Below are positions 27,116 to 35,916 of a DNA stretch of 64,000 bases, in pieces (the first letter of the stretch is position 1; every line of letters starts with the position of its first letter). Location: positions 186,001 to 250,000 of the forward strand of contig VYDH01000036.1 of NCBI GenBank assembly GCA_009843525.1, read 5' to 3'. The notes under the pieces are model-generated. The model was not told the origin of the DNA. It worked only from the letters and a program-made list of their open reading frames with translations, and searched no databases. The translations under genes were made by a program, and so were the position numbers. The stretch comes from Acidimicrobiales bacterium. GTDB taxonomy: Bacteria; Actinomycetota; Acidimicrobiia; Acidimicrobiales; Poriferisodalaceae.

Positions 27116-28137
27116 GTGAGCCCGAGGGGGCTGGCCGGCGCGCCAGCCCGCACGGCCTGCGTGCAGATGAAGTCGTGGGCGAGGGTGGCGGCCGCCAACG
27201 CCGTGATCTCAGAGACGTCGTAGGCCGACGCAACCTCCACCACGTCCATGCCGACGATGTCGAAGGGCGCGAGGCCGCGCACGATCTCCAGTGCTTGTGC
27301 CGTGGTCAGCCCGCCTGCAACCGGGGTGCCCGTGCCGGGTGCGAAGGCAGGGTCGAGGCAGTCGATGTCGAAAGTCACGTACGCCCGCCGGTCCGCGACC
27401 TGCTCACGCACGACCTCGAGCACTGCCGCGGGCCCGTTGCGATGCACCCATGGCGCGCCCAGCACCGTGAATCCGTAGTCGTCGTCGTTGTGGGTGCGGA
27501 TGCCGATCTGGACAGACGCTGACGGATCGATGATCCCCTCCTGCAGCGCTCGCAGGAACATCGAGCCGTGGTCCAGGCGACCCTCGTCGTCGGGCCAGGT
27601 GTCGGGGTGTGCGTCGAAGTGGATGAGCGCCAGCGGGCCGTGCTTGGCCGCGTGAGCACGCAGGATCGGGTAGGTGACGAAGTGGTCGCCGCCGAAGGTC
27701 ACCATCTGGGCATCGTGGGCGAGGATCTCGGCGCAGTGAGCTTCGATTCGCTCGACAGCGTCGGTGGGATGGCCGTAGTCGATGAAGCAGTCGCCGTAGT
27801 CGACCACGGCGAGGTAGGCGAACGGGTCGAAGCCGAAGGGGTAGGCGTCGAGCTCGGCAAGACCCGTCGACGCCGCCCGGATGGCGCGTGGGCCGAGACG
27901 TGCGCCGGGCCGGTTCGACGTCGCCATGTCGAACGGGATGCCCGACACGACGATGTCGGCATCGGCGATGTCGCGGGTGTAGCGGCGCCGCAGGAACGAC
28001 AGCGCGCCGCCGTAGGTCATCTCGGGCTTGCGACCGTGCAGGTCCTCCGAGCGGAATGCCTGGTCACCGAGGGTTTCGGCATCGGAGCCGGCGATCAGGC
28101 CCCCGCCGCCCGCCGCGGATTCGGCGCTGTCACTCAC
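27112..28137 (-). CDS. speB: Agmatinase family ureohydrolase
   Basis: 341 aa Mn2+-dependent ureohydrolase. Binuclear-metal ligands are intact: G-G-D-H (His152), D-A-H-P-D (Asp175, His177, Asp179) and F-D-I-D-C-L-D-P (Asp257, Asp259). Within the family, agmatinase (agmatine to putrescine and urea), guanidinobutyrase and proclavaminate amidinohydrolase share these motifs; polyamine transport genes directly downstream favour agmatinase or a related guanidino-compound hydrolase. It overlaps the GNAT gene upstream and potA downstream by 4 bases each. Confidence 0.9.
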   Translation of the reverse strand: MSDSAESAAGGGGLIAGSDAETLGDQAFRSEDLHGRKPEMTYGGALSFLRRRYTRDIADADIVVSGIPFDMATSNRPGARLGPRAIRAASTGLAELDAYPFGFDPFAYLAVVDYGDCFIDYGHPTDAVERIEAHCAEILAHDAQMVTFGGDHFVTYPILRAHAAKHGPLALIHFDAHPDTWPDDEGRLDHGSMFLRALQEGIIDPSASVQIGIRTHNDDDYGFTVLGAPWVHRNGPAAVLEVVREQVADRRAYVTFDIDCLDPAFAPGTGTPVAGGLTTAQALEIVRGLAPFDIVGMDVVEVASAYDVSEITALAAATLAHDFICTQAVRAGAPASPLGLT

Positions 28138-28814
28138 GAGCGGTCTTCCGAGGGGCCGCGCAGCTCGGGGTTACGCCACACGATCAGCGCCGCCCAGCTG
28201 TCCGTGGCCGGATCGGCGATGTAGTTCGGCAGGCCGCACACTGCCTCGAACCCGTTCTCGATCTGAAAGCTCAGCGTCCGGTCGTAAAGCCGGCCTTCGC
28301 GGACTTCGGCGATGTACTCATCAGCCGTCATGTCGTCTTTGTGCTCGGCGTATCCCGGAATGACACCGCCCGCCACGATCCCGTCCAGCCCCAGGTCGAT
28401 GCAGACCTGCTTGCGCAGCACGTAGAGCTCGGCACCGATGCCGCGGCGGCGGTGGGAGAGCCGGGTGGCAATGCTGGTGCCGTAGTACCAGCGGCCGTCA
28501 GAGACATGGCCGCTGCCGCTGTGGTCTTCGGGGACGAGGTCGGCGATGGTGTGAATCGGGTTCGCCATGTCGAAATCGCAGCGAATGCCGACCCCCATGG
28601 CCACCAGCTCGTCGCCGTCGAATCCTGCGAAACAGCCCTCAGGGAAGTCGTGCGCCAGTTGTTCGAAGCCTTGGGCGTCATAGAGATCATTGCGATCGGC
28701 CGTGGGGTGGGAGGCCAGCTCCAGCGCCTCCAGTTCCCGAGCCCACTCCGGGAGAATGCGGGCGTATCGCAGGCCCGAGCGCTCGCCGACTGACACGGCG
28801 TCGATCTCACGCAT
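28134..28814 (-). CDS. GNAT-family N-acetyltransferase, first gene of the polyamine operon
   Basis: 226 aa from ATG 28814, with a GGGGGG-rich ribosome site; a start at 28865 is possible but poorer. The acetyl-CoA loop is seen as H-R-R-R-G-I-G-A-E-L, with the preceding A-T-R-L-S strand. The acceptor is unknown; because it is translationally coupled to agmatinase and the Pot transporter, an amine acceptor such as a polyamine or agmatine is a reasonable guess (inference). Confidence 0.83.
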   Translation of the reverse strand: MREIDAVSVGERSGLRYARILPEWARELEALELASHPTADRNDLYDAQGFEQLAHDFPEGCFAGFDGDELVAMGVGIRCDFDMANPIHTIADLVPEDHSGSGHVSDGRWYYGTSIATRLSHRRRGIGAELYVLRKQVCIDLGLDGIVAGGVIPGYAEHKDDMTADEYIAEVREGRLYDRTLSFQIENGFEAVCGLPNYIADPATDSWAALIVWRNPELRGPSEDRS

Positions 28815-28917
28815 TGCAGACCCCCCGGACGGGCGCATGCGGCGCCCAGCTGCCGCGCGAGACATTACTGCTGGGCCGCGGAGCGGCCGGTCGCAGCCAC
28901 ATCTGCCACAGCATGGC

Positions 28918-28947
28918 TGGTGCGCCCATCGGCGGCCAGGCGCACCA
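28918..28947. promoter_or_regulatory. 9-bp inverted repeat upstream of amine oxidase gene, possible operator or hairpin
   Basis: TGGTGCGCC (28918-28926) and GGCGCACCA (28939-28947) are exact complements separated by 12 bases, lying 15 bases before the amine-oxidase-like start and in the region shared with the divergent polyamine operon. Position fits a repressor site or a leader hairpin; no regulator gene is visible nearby. Confidence 0.4.
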
Positions 28948-28961
28948 CTAGCGTCCGCGAC

Positions 28962-30413
28962 ATGGCTGCCGCCGTCGACTCCGATCCATGGTCGCTGGAG
29001 ACGGCATCAACGACGCCGCTGTGGATCGACCGGCTGGAACCGCCCATCGCGCCGCGGCCCGCAGTCGAGGGCGACCTCGACGTCGATGTCGCCATCGTCG
29101 GCGGCGGGTTCAGCGGCCTGTGGACCGCGTACTACCTGCGCCGGCTCGAGCCGTCGCTGCGTGTGGCCGTGCTGGAGCGCCACTACTGCGGTTTCGGAGC
29201 CTCGGGACGCAACGGTGGCTGGGCAGTAGGGGAGCTGGCGGGTTCCTTCGATGACTACGCGCGGCGCGCCAGTCCGACCGAGTCGCTCCGTTTGGTGCGA
29301 GCCGTCTTCGACGCGGTGGACGAGATCGGGCGCGTCACCCAAGCCGAGGGGATCGATTGCGATTACGCCCGGGGCGGCACGATCCGGGTGGCGCGTACCG
29401 CTCCGCAGGCCGAACGGCAGGCTGCCGAGATCGCCGAAGCTCGCGAGATCGGGCTGACCGAGGACGAGCTGCGCCTGCTCGACGCGGAGGAGGCCCGCGA
29501 TCAGCTCAACGCCACTGAGGTACGCAGCGGCTTGCTGCTGGGGCCATCCGCAGTGGTTGATCCGGCGAAGCTCGTGACGGGACTCGCCTGCGCGGTCGAA
29601 GCCTCCGGTGTGGAGGTCTACGAGCAGACTCGTGCCACGGCCATCGAGGGCGGCGCCGTGCAGATCGGCGCAGCGGGTGCTCGCGGCTCGCCGATGAGCC
29701 GCGGCCGTTGCGAGGTCCGGGCACCTGTGATCGTGCGTGCCACTGAGGCCTATACCCGGGATCTGCGCGGGCTGCGGCGGGACATCCTGCCGGTGTACTC
29801 GCGCATGATTGCCACCGAACCGCTGCCCGATGCAGCATTCGACGAGATCGGCCTGGCCAATCGTCCGAGCTTCGCCGACGACCGCCGCATGGTCACCTAC
29901 GGCCAGCGCACCGCCGACAACCGGATCGCGTTCGGCGCAACGGGAATGCCCTACAGCTTCGGTTCGCGCATCGTGCCGTCAACCGAATCCCACATGGGGA
30001 TGCATCGCCGAATCTGGCGTGTGCTCACCGACATGCTCCCTCAGGTCGCCGATGCCCGCATCACTCACCGCTGGGGTGGCGTGCTCGGCATCCCGCGCAA
30101 CTGGCTGCCCGGTGTCCGCTTCGACCCGCGGACGGGCGAGGGCGTGCTGGGCGGCTACGTGGGGGAGGGCGTTGCGGCGTCCAACCTGGCGGGGCACACG
30201 ATGGCCGAGCTGATCTGCGAGCGAGCTACTGAGCGCACGAGCTTGCCGTGGGTGGGCGTCAGCTCCCGGCAGTGGGAGCCCGAGCCGCTGCGCTGGCTGG
30301 GGGTGCGTGCCAGCCGCGCGCTGCTCGGCGTGGCCGACCACCGAGAGCTGCGGACGAATCGTCGCGAGCGGGTGGCCTCAGGGATCGCGAAGCTCCTGCG
30401 CGGCGGCCACTAG
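28962..30413 (+). CDS. FAD-dependent amine oxidase-like protein (DAO family, PuuB-like)
   Basis: 483 aa from ATG 28962. N-terminal Rossmann motif I-V-G-G-G-F-S-G-L-W at 45-54, then the family segment G-A-S-G-R-N-G-G-W near 83-91, which in PuuB and relatives contacts the flavin, and a C-terminal G-G-Y-V-G-E-G-V-A-A-S-N-L-A-G flavin-closing motif. Family members include gamma-glutamylputrescine oxidase and D-amino-acid oxidases. Its divergent position next to the polyamine uptake and agmatinase operon supports oxidation of a polyamine derivative (inference). Confidence 0.88.
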   Translation: MAAAVDSDPWSLETASTTPLWIDRLEPPIAPRPAVEGDLDVDVAIVGGGFSGLWTAYYLRRLEPSLRVAVLERHYCGFGASGRNGGWAVGELAGSFDDYARRASPTESLRLVRAVFDAVDEIGRVTQAEGIDCDYARGGTIRVARTAPQAERQAAEIAEAREIGLTEDELRLLDAEEARDQLNATEVRSGLLLGPSAVVDPAKLVTGLACAVEASGVEVYEQTRATAIEGGAVQIGAAGARGSPMSRGRCEVRAPVIVRATEAYTRDLRGLRRDILPVYSRMIATEPLPDAAFDEIGLANRPSFADDRRMVTYGQRTADNRIAFGATGMPYSFGSRIVPSTESHMGMHRRIWRVLTDMLPQVADARITHRWGGVLGIPRNWLPGVRFDPRTGEGVLGGYVGEGVAASNLAGHTMAELICERATERTSLPWVGVSSRQWEPEPLRWLGVRASRALLGVADHRELRTNRRERVASGIAKLLRGGH

Positions 30414-30441
30414 CACTGGGCGGCCCGGATCGGGCGAAGTG

Positions 30442-31347
30442 TCAGTCGCAGTCGAGGCGGTAGGCACCCTGGTGGGGGACCAGGATGCCTGCAGTGGGCC
30501 CCCCGAAGTGGGTGCCGATCACCAGGGTCTCGCCGTCGGCCCAGTCGCCGAATGCCTCGTGGCGGGTGCGGCGAGCCTCGTCGGGGTCGGTGTCGAACAT
30601 CGAGCTGAGGTCGGGGTCGGCGAGCTGCATCGGGGTGTGCGCCATGTCGCCGGTGATGATCGCCCGCTTGCCGCCGTCCTGGATCACGACGGACAGGTGG
30701 CCTGGTGTGTGGCCCGGTGTCGACTGGAACGAGACCTCCGAGCAGATGCTGTCGACTGCCTCGACCATGTTGGCTCGGTCCGCGGCGGCGATGGGCGCAA
30801 CGGAGTCCTCGAACACCGCGTCGCCGAACAGGTCCTCGTGGTTGGCCCAGTAGTCGTATTCGGGTGCGCAGAACAGATAGTCCGCATTGGGGAACGTCGG
30901 CACCCATTCGCCGTCGGCGCTCAAGCAGGTGTTCCAGCCCACGTGGTCGACGTGCAGGTGGGTGCACACCACATGGGTGATGGACTCGGGCGGGAAGCCT
31001 GCTGCGGTCATGTCGTCGAGGAACGGGCCCTGCTGCTCATGCCAGAGGGGGTTGGAACGCTGCTTGTCGTTGCCGACGCAGGTGTCCACCGCAATGCGGT
31101 GCTCTCCGGCGGAGACCACGCAGGTGTGGATGCGCTGCAGCAGGTAGCCGTCGTCGCTGACGAAATGCGGGCGCAGCCACGGAGCGGCCTCTGCGCGGGC
31201 CAGCACCCCGCCCTTGCTGACCCCGTCATAGAGGAACCGTGGCGACGTGGGCGTAGCGGTTTCCGAGACTGACGTGATGGTGACGTCGCCGATCTGCCAG
31301 CGCTGCGGCTCGGGGCGCTCGTCGGGCGTGGCTGCCGGCGGGCTCAC
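30442..31347 (-). CDS. MBL-fold metallohydrolase (lactonase-like)
   Basis: 301 aa. Metal motif T-H-L-H-V-D-H-V-G with His130, His132, Asp134 and His135; further ligands occur in P-G-H-T-P-G-H, in G-D-M-A-H-T-P and in the C-terminal G-T-H-F. The layout resembles AHL-lactonase-like and related secondary-metabolite hydrolases; the substrate is unknown. Its ATG overlaps the stop of the DinB-like gene upstream by 4 bases. Confidence 0.88.
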   Translation of the reverse strand: MSPPAATPDERPEPQRWQIGDVTITSVSETATPTSPRFLYDGVSKGGVLARAEAAPWLRPHFVSDDGYLLQRIHTCVVSAGEHRIAVDTCVGNDKQRSNPLWHEQQGPFLDDMTAAGFPPESITHVVCTHLHVDHVGWNTCLSADGEWVPTFPNADYLFCAPEYDYWANHEDLFGDAVFEDSVAPIAAADRANMVEAVDSICSEVSFQSTPGHTPGHLSVVIQDGGKRAIITGDMAHTPMQLADPDLSSMFDTDPDEARRTRHEAFGDWADGETLVIGTHFGGPTAGILVPHQGAYRLDCD

Positions 31348-31895
31348 GGCTGGCGCCCGACGTATGCCAGGTAGCGCTGAGCTGCGGTTGCGCCGTCGGG
31401 CGCAGGCACCTCGTCAGAGATGAGCTTCCACTTGCGAGGTATGTCGCCGAGCGACTTGACGCGGGCGAGGCTGCTCTCGCACAGATCCTCGGGCAGCTCC
31501 ACCGCGACGCCTGCGGACTGGCCGAGATCCCATGCATGGGTCAGCGGGTCCCACTGCACCATGCCCACAAGATCCTCGAAGCTCATGGGACCGAACCAGT
31601 ACTGGCCCTCAGCGGACAGGTCGGCACCGTTGAGCGCGGCGGTGAGCCCGTCTCGGGTTTCTGCCCAGCGGGCCGCAGGATCGTCGGTCTCGTCGGCCAT
31701 CTGCGGCAGGTTCACCTCGCCGGTGCGGGCAATGTCGGCCAGTGCGTCGAGCACACCGCACTGGTGGCGAACCAGCTCTGTGGCGTCCCATGCATCGCAC
31801 GGCGTGGAGTTGCCCCACGCATCGGCGGGCACCTCGGCCACCACCGCGTCGAACAAGGCGACGGCCCTGTGGAAGTTGTCAATGGTCTCGCTCAT
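31344..31895 (-). CDS. TIGR03086-type metal-binding (DinB/mycothiol-dependent) protein
   Basis: 183 aa from ATG 31895, with GAGAGG 10 bases upstream; a GTG two codons earlier is closer to that site than usual. Four-helix-bundle pattern: W-x-x-x-T-P-C-D-A-W-D-A-T-E-L-V-R-H near residues 27-44 with a conserved metal-ligand His, and D-P-L-T-H-A-W-D-L-G in the third helix. The family is typical of actinomycetes and related to mycothiol-dependent isomerases, but most members have no assigned reaction. Overlaps the lactonase-like gene. Confidence 0.85.
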   Translation of the reverse strand: MSETIDNFHRAVALFDAVVAEVPADAWGNSTPCDAWDATELVRHQCGVLDALADIARTGEVNLPQMADETDDPAARWAETRDGLTAALNGADLSAEGQYWFGPMSFEDLVGMVQWDPLTHAWDLGQSAGVAVELPEDLCESSLARVKSLGDIPRKWKLISDEVPAPDGATAAQRYLAYVGRQP

Positions 31896-31982
31896 CGGCA
31901 CTGGCCTCTCGCTCTTGTCGCCGCGTCGCGACGAACCGCGGCGGACGCCGATGGTAGGCCGAGTCGCGCCGGCGAGGCGGGG

Positions 31983-32768
31983 TCAGTCGGCGTCGACGAG
32001 GTTGACCCGCAGGCCGGCGAGCGCTACCTGGCTGTCGTTGACGTAGCAGTCCCGGGTGCGGGCCGCTGTCAGCACCCCGTCACGATCCGCGGTCGTGACA
32101 TCGATGCCGCCCAGGCCCTCGCCGCGCCCGTCGGCCTCGGGCACGAAGCGCAGCGTGGCGTTGTCGAGCTGGATCGTGGGGTGGCCGTCGGCGTCGGTGC
32201 CCAGATCGATCTGCGCGATCTGGCTCCAGCGCTCGGCCAGCCGCTGCGGATCGGGGCTCTGCAACTCGGCCGCGGCGATGCTGCTCACCCTGTCGGTGCA
32301 CACATAGGGCTCCCAGTTGGAGCCCGCAGGCGTCCAGGAGCCCCCGACTTCGTTGCCGGTTGGTCCGGTCATCTGGTCCATCTCGAAGAACGCGCCGCCG
32401 GTGTCGGCCGGGTGCAGCTGCATGCCGACGTGGCCCTCTTCGGGGAAGTTCATCTCGAATGCGATCCGGATGCCCAGCTCGTCGACGTGGGCGCGGCGTG
32501 CAGCAACGTCGCTGACCTGGGTGATGACCATGTAGCCGGTGTCCCCGCCGCGCCGCTGCTGGTACCGGCCGGCGGCAGTGTCTTGCTGGATTGGCGTGAC
32601 GCATTCGAGGAACTGAGTGCCCACGGGCCACAGCACGTTCTTGAGGCCGAAGATGCCGACACCCGGATCGGTGAAGCACGGCTCGACGCCGAGGACGCAC
32701 TGAATGTCCGCCGAGGTCTGGGCCAGGTCGGCAGTAGTCACAGCGATTTGACGAAGGCGAATCCACAT
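31983..32768 (-). CDS. VOC-superfamily (glyoxalase-like) protein
   Basis: 261 aa from ATG 32768 (AGGG 8 bases upstream). Two glyoxalase-like beta-alpha-beta modules can be followed, the first opening L-R-Q-I-A-V-T-T-A-D-L and carrying F-L-E-C-V-T-P, with a H-P-A-D-T-G-G-A-F-F-E-M-D segment that could supply metal ligands, the second more degenerate. No specific reaction can be assigned. Possibly first gene of a short minus-strand unit with the DinB-like and lactonase-like genes (87-base gap). Confidence 0.78.
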   Translation of the reverse strand: MWIRLRQIAVTTADLAQTSADIQCVLGVEPCFTDPGVGIFGLKNVLWPVGTQFLECVTPIQQDTAAGRYQQRRGGDTGYMVITQVSDVAARRAHVDELGIRIAFEMNFPEEGHVGMQLHPADTGGAFFEMDQMTGPTGNEVGGSWTPAGSNWEPYVCTDRVSSIAAAELQSPDPQRLAERWSQIAQIDLGTDADGHPTIQLDNATLRFVPEADGRGEGLGGIDVTTADRDGVLTAARTRDCYVNDSQVALAGLRVNLVDAD

Positions 32769-33084
32769 GCGCGTCACCCTACGACGCCCCGCCGCAGCGT
32801 GTTCGCCGCCATGACTCGGGGCTACGTCTCAGACGCCTTCCGTGGACGTCTGCCTTCGGAGCGGACAGCCCGCGACGGGTCCGCCTGATCGGCCTCAATC
32901 TGTGACACCAACTCGGGGTTCCTCAACAGCGCAGCCTCGTGTGCCGAGATCACAACAGCACGCGGGCCCTCATTGGTCCCGTCATCCACGCACGAGGGAT
33001 TGCCATGGCTCCTGGCGTGGAGAAATCTGCACACCGTGCACTGGGCCGACTGTCGTGTCGCACCCTCGCAGTAGCTTCGCCGTC
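32769..33084. other. 316-base intergenic region before the McrBC genes
   Basis: No complete gene fits here. On the minus strand a short open stretch (32822-32977) resembles the end of an antitoxin and is listed separately. Base composition is slightly less GC-rich and less codon-structured than flanking genes. The mcrB promoter must lie here, but I see no convincing -35/-10 pair. Confidence 0.6.
32822..32977 (-). pseudogene. Possible remnant of a Phd/YefM-like antitoxin
   Basis: Fifty-one codons ending at TAG read as a compact acidic tail including A-V-V-I-S-A-H-E-A-A-L-L and N-P-E-L-V-S-Q-I-E-A-D, which resembles the C-terminal half of Phd/YefM-type antitoxins. The DNA-binding N-terminal half and a toxin gene are missing, so if real it is a fragment. 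The similarity is by eye and weak. Confidence 0.25.
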
Positions 33085-35916
33085 ATGGACAAAGAGCAGT
33101 ACTGGGCGCAGCGTCTTGAAGAGTTCCTCGACTACGTGAGGAGCACCACGAGCGCAACGGACCCGACCAATGCTGTTGCGAATCTCCGAACCGTCGTGAG
33201 CCGCTGGATCGGTCACGCGCTCGAGCGGCAGGCACATCCTGGTGAACGAAACGAGGAACTCCTGAGCGAGTGGGTCACGAACGTGCTGGTTCTAGACGTC
33301 AGACCTCAGGGGGATTATCGCTCTCGTGTCGGGCGGTGGTGGAATTGGATTCAAAACCAGCCGATATCAGTAGAGGCTGATGTCGTGGGTCAAGACCCGT
33401 CGGAGCGGCTCGCACGACTTGTCGCCGAGTTCCGCAGACACGGCAACGACTCGGCGATCGCCGTAGCAGATGGCGTAGCCACAGAAGGCGGGAGTGTCGG
33501 CGGCTACTCCTTGGCTGACCAGGACGTACATCTGCGAGCACGCGAGCGCTTCGAAGAGATATTGCGTCGGCTGCCGACGATGCCGCATCCTGAGCGGCAG
33601 CAGCTCAAGGAGGTCTGGCGTCCGAAGGGGCAAGGCAGCTACGGCGGCGTTGGCCAGATCGTTCAGCTCGGCTCGTTCATTGACCGAGCGAGCGAGGCGG
33701 AGTGGGAGAGACTAAGCGGGCAGCTGGTTGCGCTTTGCTTCGGAGAGGATGACCTTGCCGACCGGTTGCAAACAGCCTTCGACGAAATCTATGGCCTGGG
33801 GTGGGCCAGCGCGACCCGCGTAGTAGCTGTCATTGATCCACAACGAGTAATCCCCAACTACTCGTTGGATCACGCAGGGCGCTGGGCGGGCAAGCTCGTC
33901 TGTTTGCAACTGCTCATAGACGAGGGGCTGCTTGATTCCGAAACGCGGCACCGTGCAGAGACCGTGCTGCGGGAGCACCCGCGCAGCAAGCCGTCGGGCC
34001 GGGCGGTCGTCGAGTCGAACGATCTGCTGCTGGAGATCCTCCGTCCGCACTTCACCGACGGCGATTCTGTGGACACCTGGGGCATGCGGACGTTTCTGTA
34101 CTGGCTCAGCGAGCGCGTCATGGAGCGCCAGGAAATGGACGGCCGTGTCGGGGGTAGTGACGGCAAGAAACTCGACTTGTCCACGCTTGTGGCTGAGTTC
34201 CGGGCCACCGGCTACCCCAGCGATGACGATCACCAGCATGAGTTAGCGCGAGTCGGGTTTGAGCAGATTCTGAGGTCATTGCCAGAGATCGCTCATGAAG
34301 ATCGCGAGGCGGTCAAGGCAGTATGGAATCCTGCCGAGTTCGACTACGGCAGCGTGGGGTACGCAGGCGCGGGCGCCAATAAGCTCGTCAACAAAGCGTC
34401 GGCGCGGGACTGGATGCAGATTCGCGATGAGTTGGCCGAGGTGTGTTTCGGCAGCGATGGCGAGGTGACACGACTTGATCGAGCCGCCGCGTCTGGAGTC
34501 CTGAGCGGCGTGCGGTACGTGGCCGGGACGCGCTTGCTCGCAATCTGTCAGCCGCACAACATCATCCCGATCTACCTGTTGCGTATGAGCCGCAAGTACC
34601 CAGGAGCGATCGACATGATCGATCTCCTCAACCAATTGGATCTCATAAGCGAAAACGGTCGGCAGAGCGCTAGAGAGCTGGGCTCACTCTCAGATTCGGA
34701 TCTGAACTCGGGGACGGTGGTGATGCAGGCCAACGACCTGCTACTGGAGACGCTCCGGCCACATTTCTCTGACGACGGCGAAGTCGACACGTGGGGCATG
34801 TCAAAGTTTCTCTACTGGCTGATGGATCAGCACGGTAAAGACGACGGTGTGTCGGACATCGAGGATGAAGGCGAGGGCCAAGAGGCTGGCTCGGCAGACG
34901 AACGACTCTCCATCGCCCTGCGGGAGGCACAGAAGGATCTGCACTGCGGAGTGGATTTCCTCAACAATGTCGTGGATCTCTTGGAGGACAAGGGACAGGT
35001 GATCCTGTACGGGCCACCTGGTACCGGCAAGACCCACTTTGCTCAACGGCTCTCTCTAGCGCTCGTCGGTGCCAGCCAACGCGAGGCTCCCGCAGGCGAG
35101 GGCGAAGATGCCGCTGAGTCCGACGCCTTCTCGTTGGTGCAGTTCCATCCGGCGTATTCGTATGAGGACTTCTTCGAGGGGTACCGACCTCAAGTCGATG
35201 GCCAGGGGCAGATGACCTACCGGCTCACGCCCGGACCGTTGCTGACGATCGCGAAGAAGGCGCGAGCCAACCCAAGTCAGCGTCACGTGATGGTCATCGA
35301 TGAGATCAACCGGGCGAACCTGCCTCGGGTGCTGGGCGAGTTGCTGTTCCTCTTGGAGTACCGAGACAAAGGCATTCACACGCAGTACCGCCCTGAGCAG
35401 AAGTTCAAGTTGCCCGAAAATCTGTGGTTCATCGGGACGATGAACACGGCCGATCGGTCAATTGCGCTCATTGACGCCGCAATGCGTCGGCGGTTTCACT
35501 TCGTGCCGTTCTTCCCTAACCGCTCGCCCGTTCAGGGTCTGCTGCGTCGGTGGACGCAGAAGAATGCGCGAGGCCAAGGGCACGTCGCCCACCTGCTCGA
35601 TGAGGTCAACAAGGAGCTCGTAGAAGCACTGAGCGGCGACCATCTGCTGATCGGGCCGAGCCACTTCATGAAGACAGGACTGACAGACGAGGCAGTGGAA
35701 CGAATCTGGCGGTACAACATCGAGCCGCTGATCGAGGACCAATTCTTCGGTCAGCAGGACGTGATCAACAGGTTCCGGTTTGATCAGGTCTGGGAACGTC
35801 ACGGACCCAAAGCGGCCGCACGGGAATCAGAATCGGGAACGCCGGACGTAGCCGTCGACGACATTGAGCATGTGGCCACCCCCGCTGAGGATTCCGCAGG
35901 TCACGGCGGCGAGTGA
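33085..35916 (+). CDS. mcrB: McrB-type AAA+ GTPase with duplicated N-terminal module
   Basis: 943 aa from ATG 33085; upstream codons in the same frame look non-coding. The motor domain is classic McrB: Walker A G-P-P-G-T-G-K-T at 643-650, F-H-P-A-Y-S-Y-E-D-F-F-E-G-Y, Walker B V-I-D-E-I-N at 737-742, and the McrB signature M-N-T-A-D-R-S-I at 786-793 followed by M-R-R-R-F. The N-terminal part holds two related modules, about 107-345 and 365-580, each opening L-V-A-E-F-R and ending N-D-L-L-L-E, L-R-P-H-F, D-T-W-G-M and F-L-Y-W-L. McrB N-termini recognise modified DNA; a duplicated module is unusual. mcrC follows with no gap. Role: modification-dependent restriction (type IV) against phage or foreign DNA. 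Confidence 0.93.
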   Translation: MDKEQYWAQRLEEFLDYVRSTTSATDPTNAVANLRTVVSRWIGHALERQAHPGERNEELLSEWVTNVLVLDVRPQGDYRSRVGRWWNWIQNQPISVEADVVGQDPSERLARLVAEFRRHGNDSAIAVADGVATEGGSVGGYSLADQDVHLRARERFEEILRRLPTMPHPERQQLKEVWRPKGQGSYGGVGQIVQLGSFIDRASEAEWERLSGQLVALCFGEDDLADRLQTAFDEIYGLGWASATRVVAVIDPQRVIPNYSLDHAGRWAGKLVCLQLLIDEGLLDSETRHRAETVLREHPRSKPSGRAVVESNDLLLEILRPHFTDGDSVDTWGMRTFLYWLSERVMERQEMDGRVGGSDGKKLDLSTLVAEFRATGYPSDDDHQHELARVGFEQILRSLPEIAHEDREAVKAVWNPAEFDYGSVGYAGAGANKLVNKASARDWMQIRDELAEVCFGSDGEVTRLDRAAASGVLSGVRYVAGTRLLAICQPHNIIPIYLLRMSRKYPGAIDMIDLLNQLDLISENGRQSARELGSLSDSDLNSGTVVMQANDLLLETLRPHFSDDGEVDTWGMSKFLYWLMDQHGKDDGVSDIEDEGEGQEAGSADERLSIALREAQKDLHCGVDFLNNVVDLLEDKGQVILYGPPGTGKTHFAQRLSLALVGASQREAPAGEGEDAAESDAFSLVQFHPAYSYEDFFEGYRPQVDGQGQMTYRLTPGPLLTIAKKARANPSQRHVMVIDEINRANLPRVLGELLFLLEYRDKGIHTQYRPEQKFKLPENLWFIGTMNTADRSIALIDAAMRRRFHFVPFFPNRSPVQGLLRRWTQKNARGQGHVAHLLDEVNKELVEALSGDHLLIGPSHFMKTGLTDEAVERIWRYNIEPLIEDQFFGQQDVINRFRFDQVWERHGPKAAARESESGTPDVAVDDIEHVATPAEDSAGHGGE

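Noticed and set aside
28874-28888. GGCCGC-GGA-GCGGCC hairpin in the polyamine divergent region
   Set aside because: Six GC pairs with a tight loop are common by chance here; weaker than the nearby 9-bp repeat.
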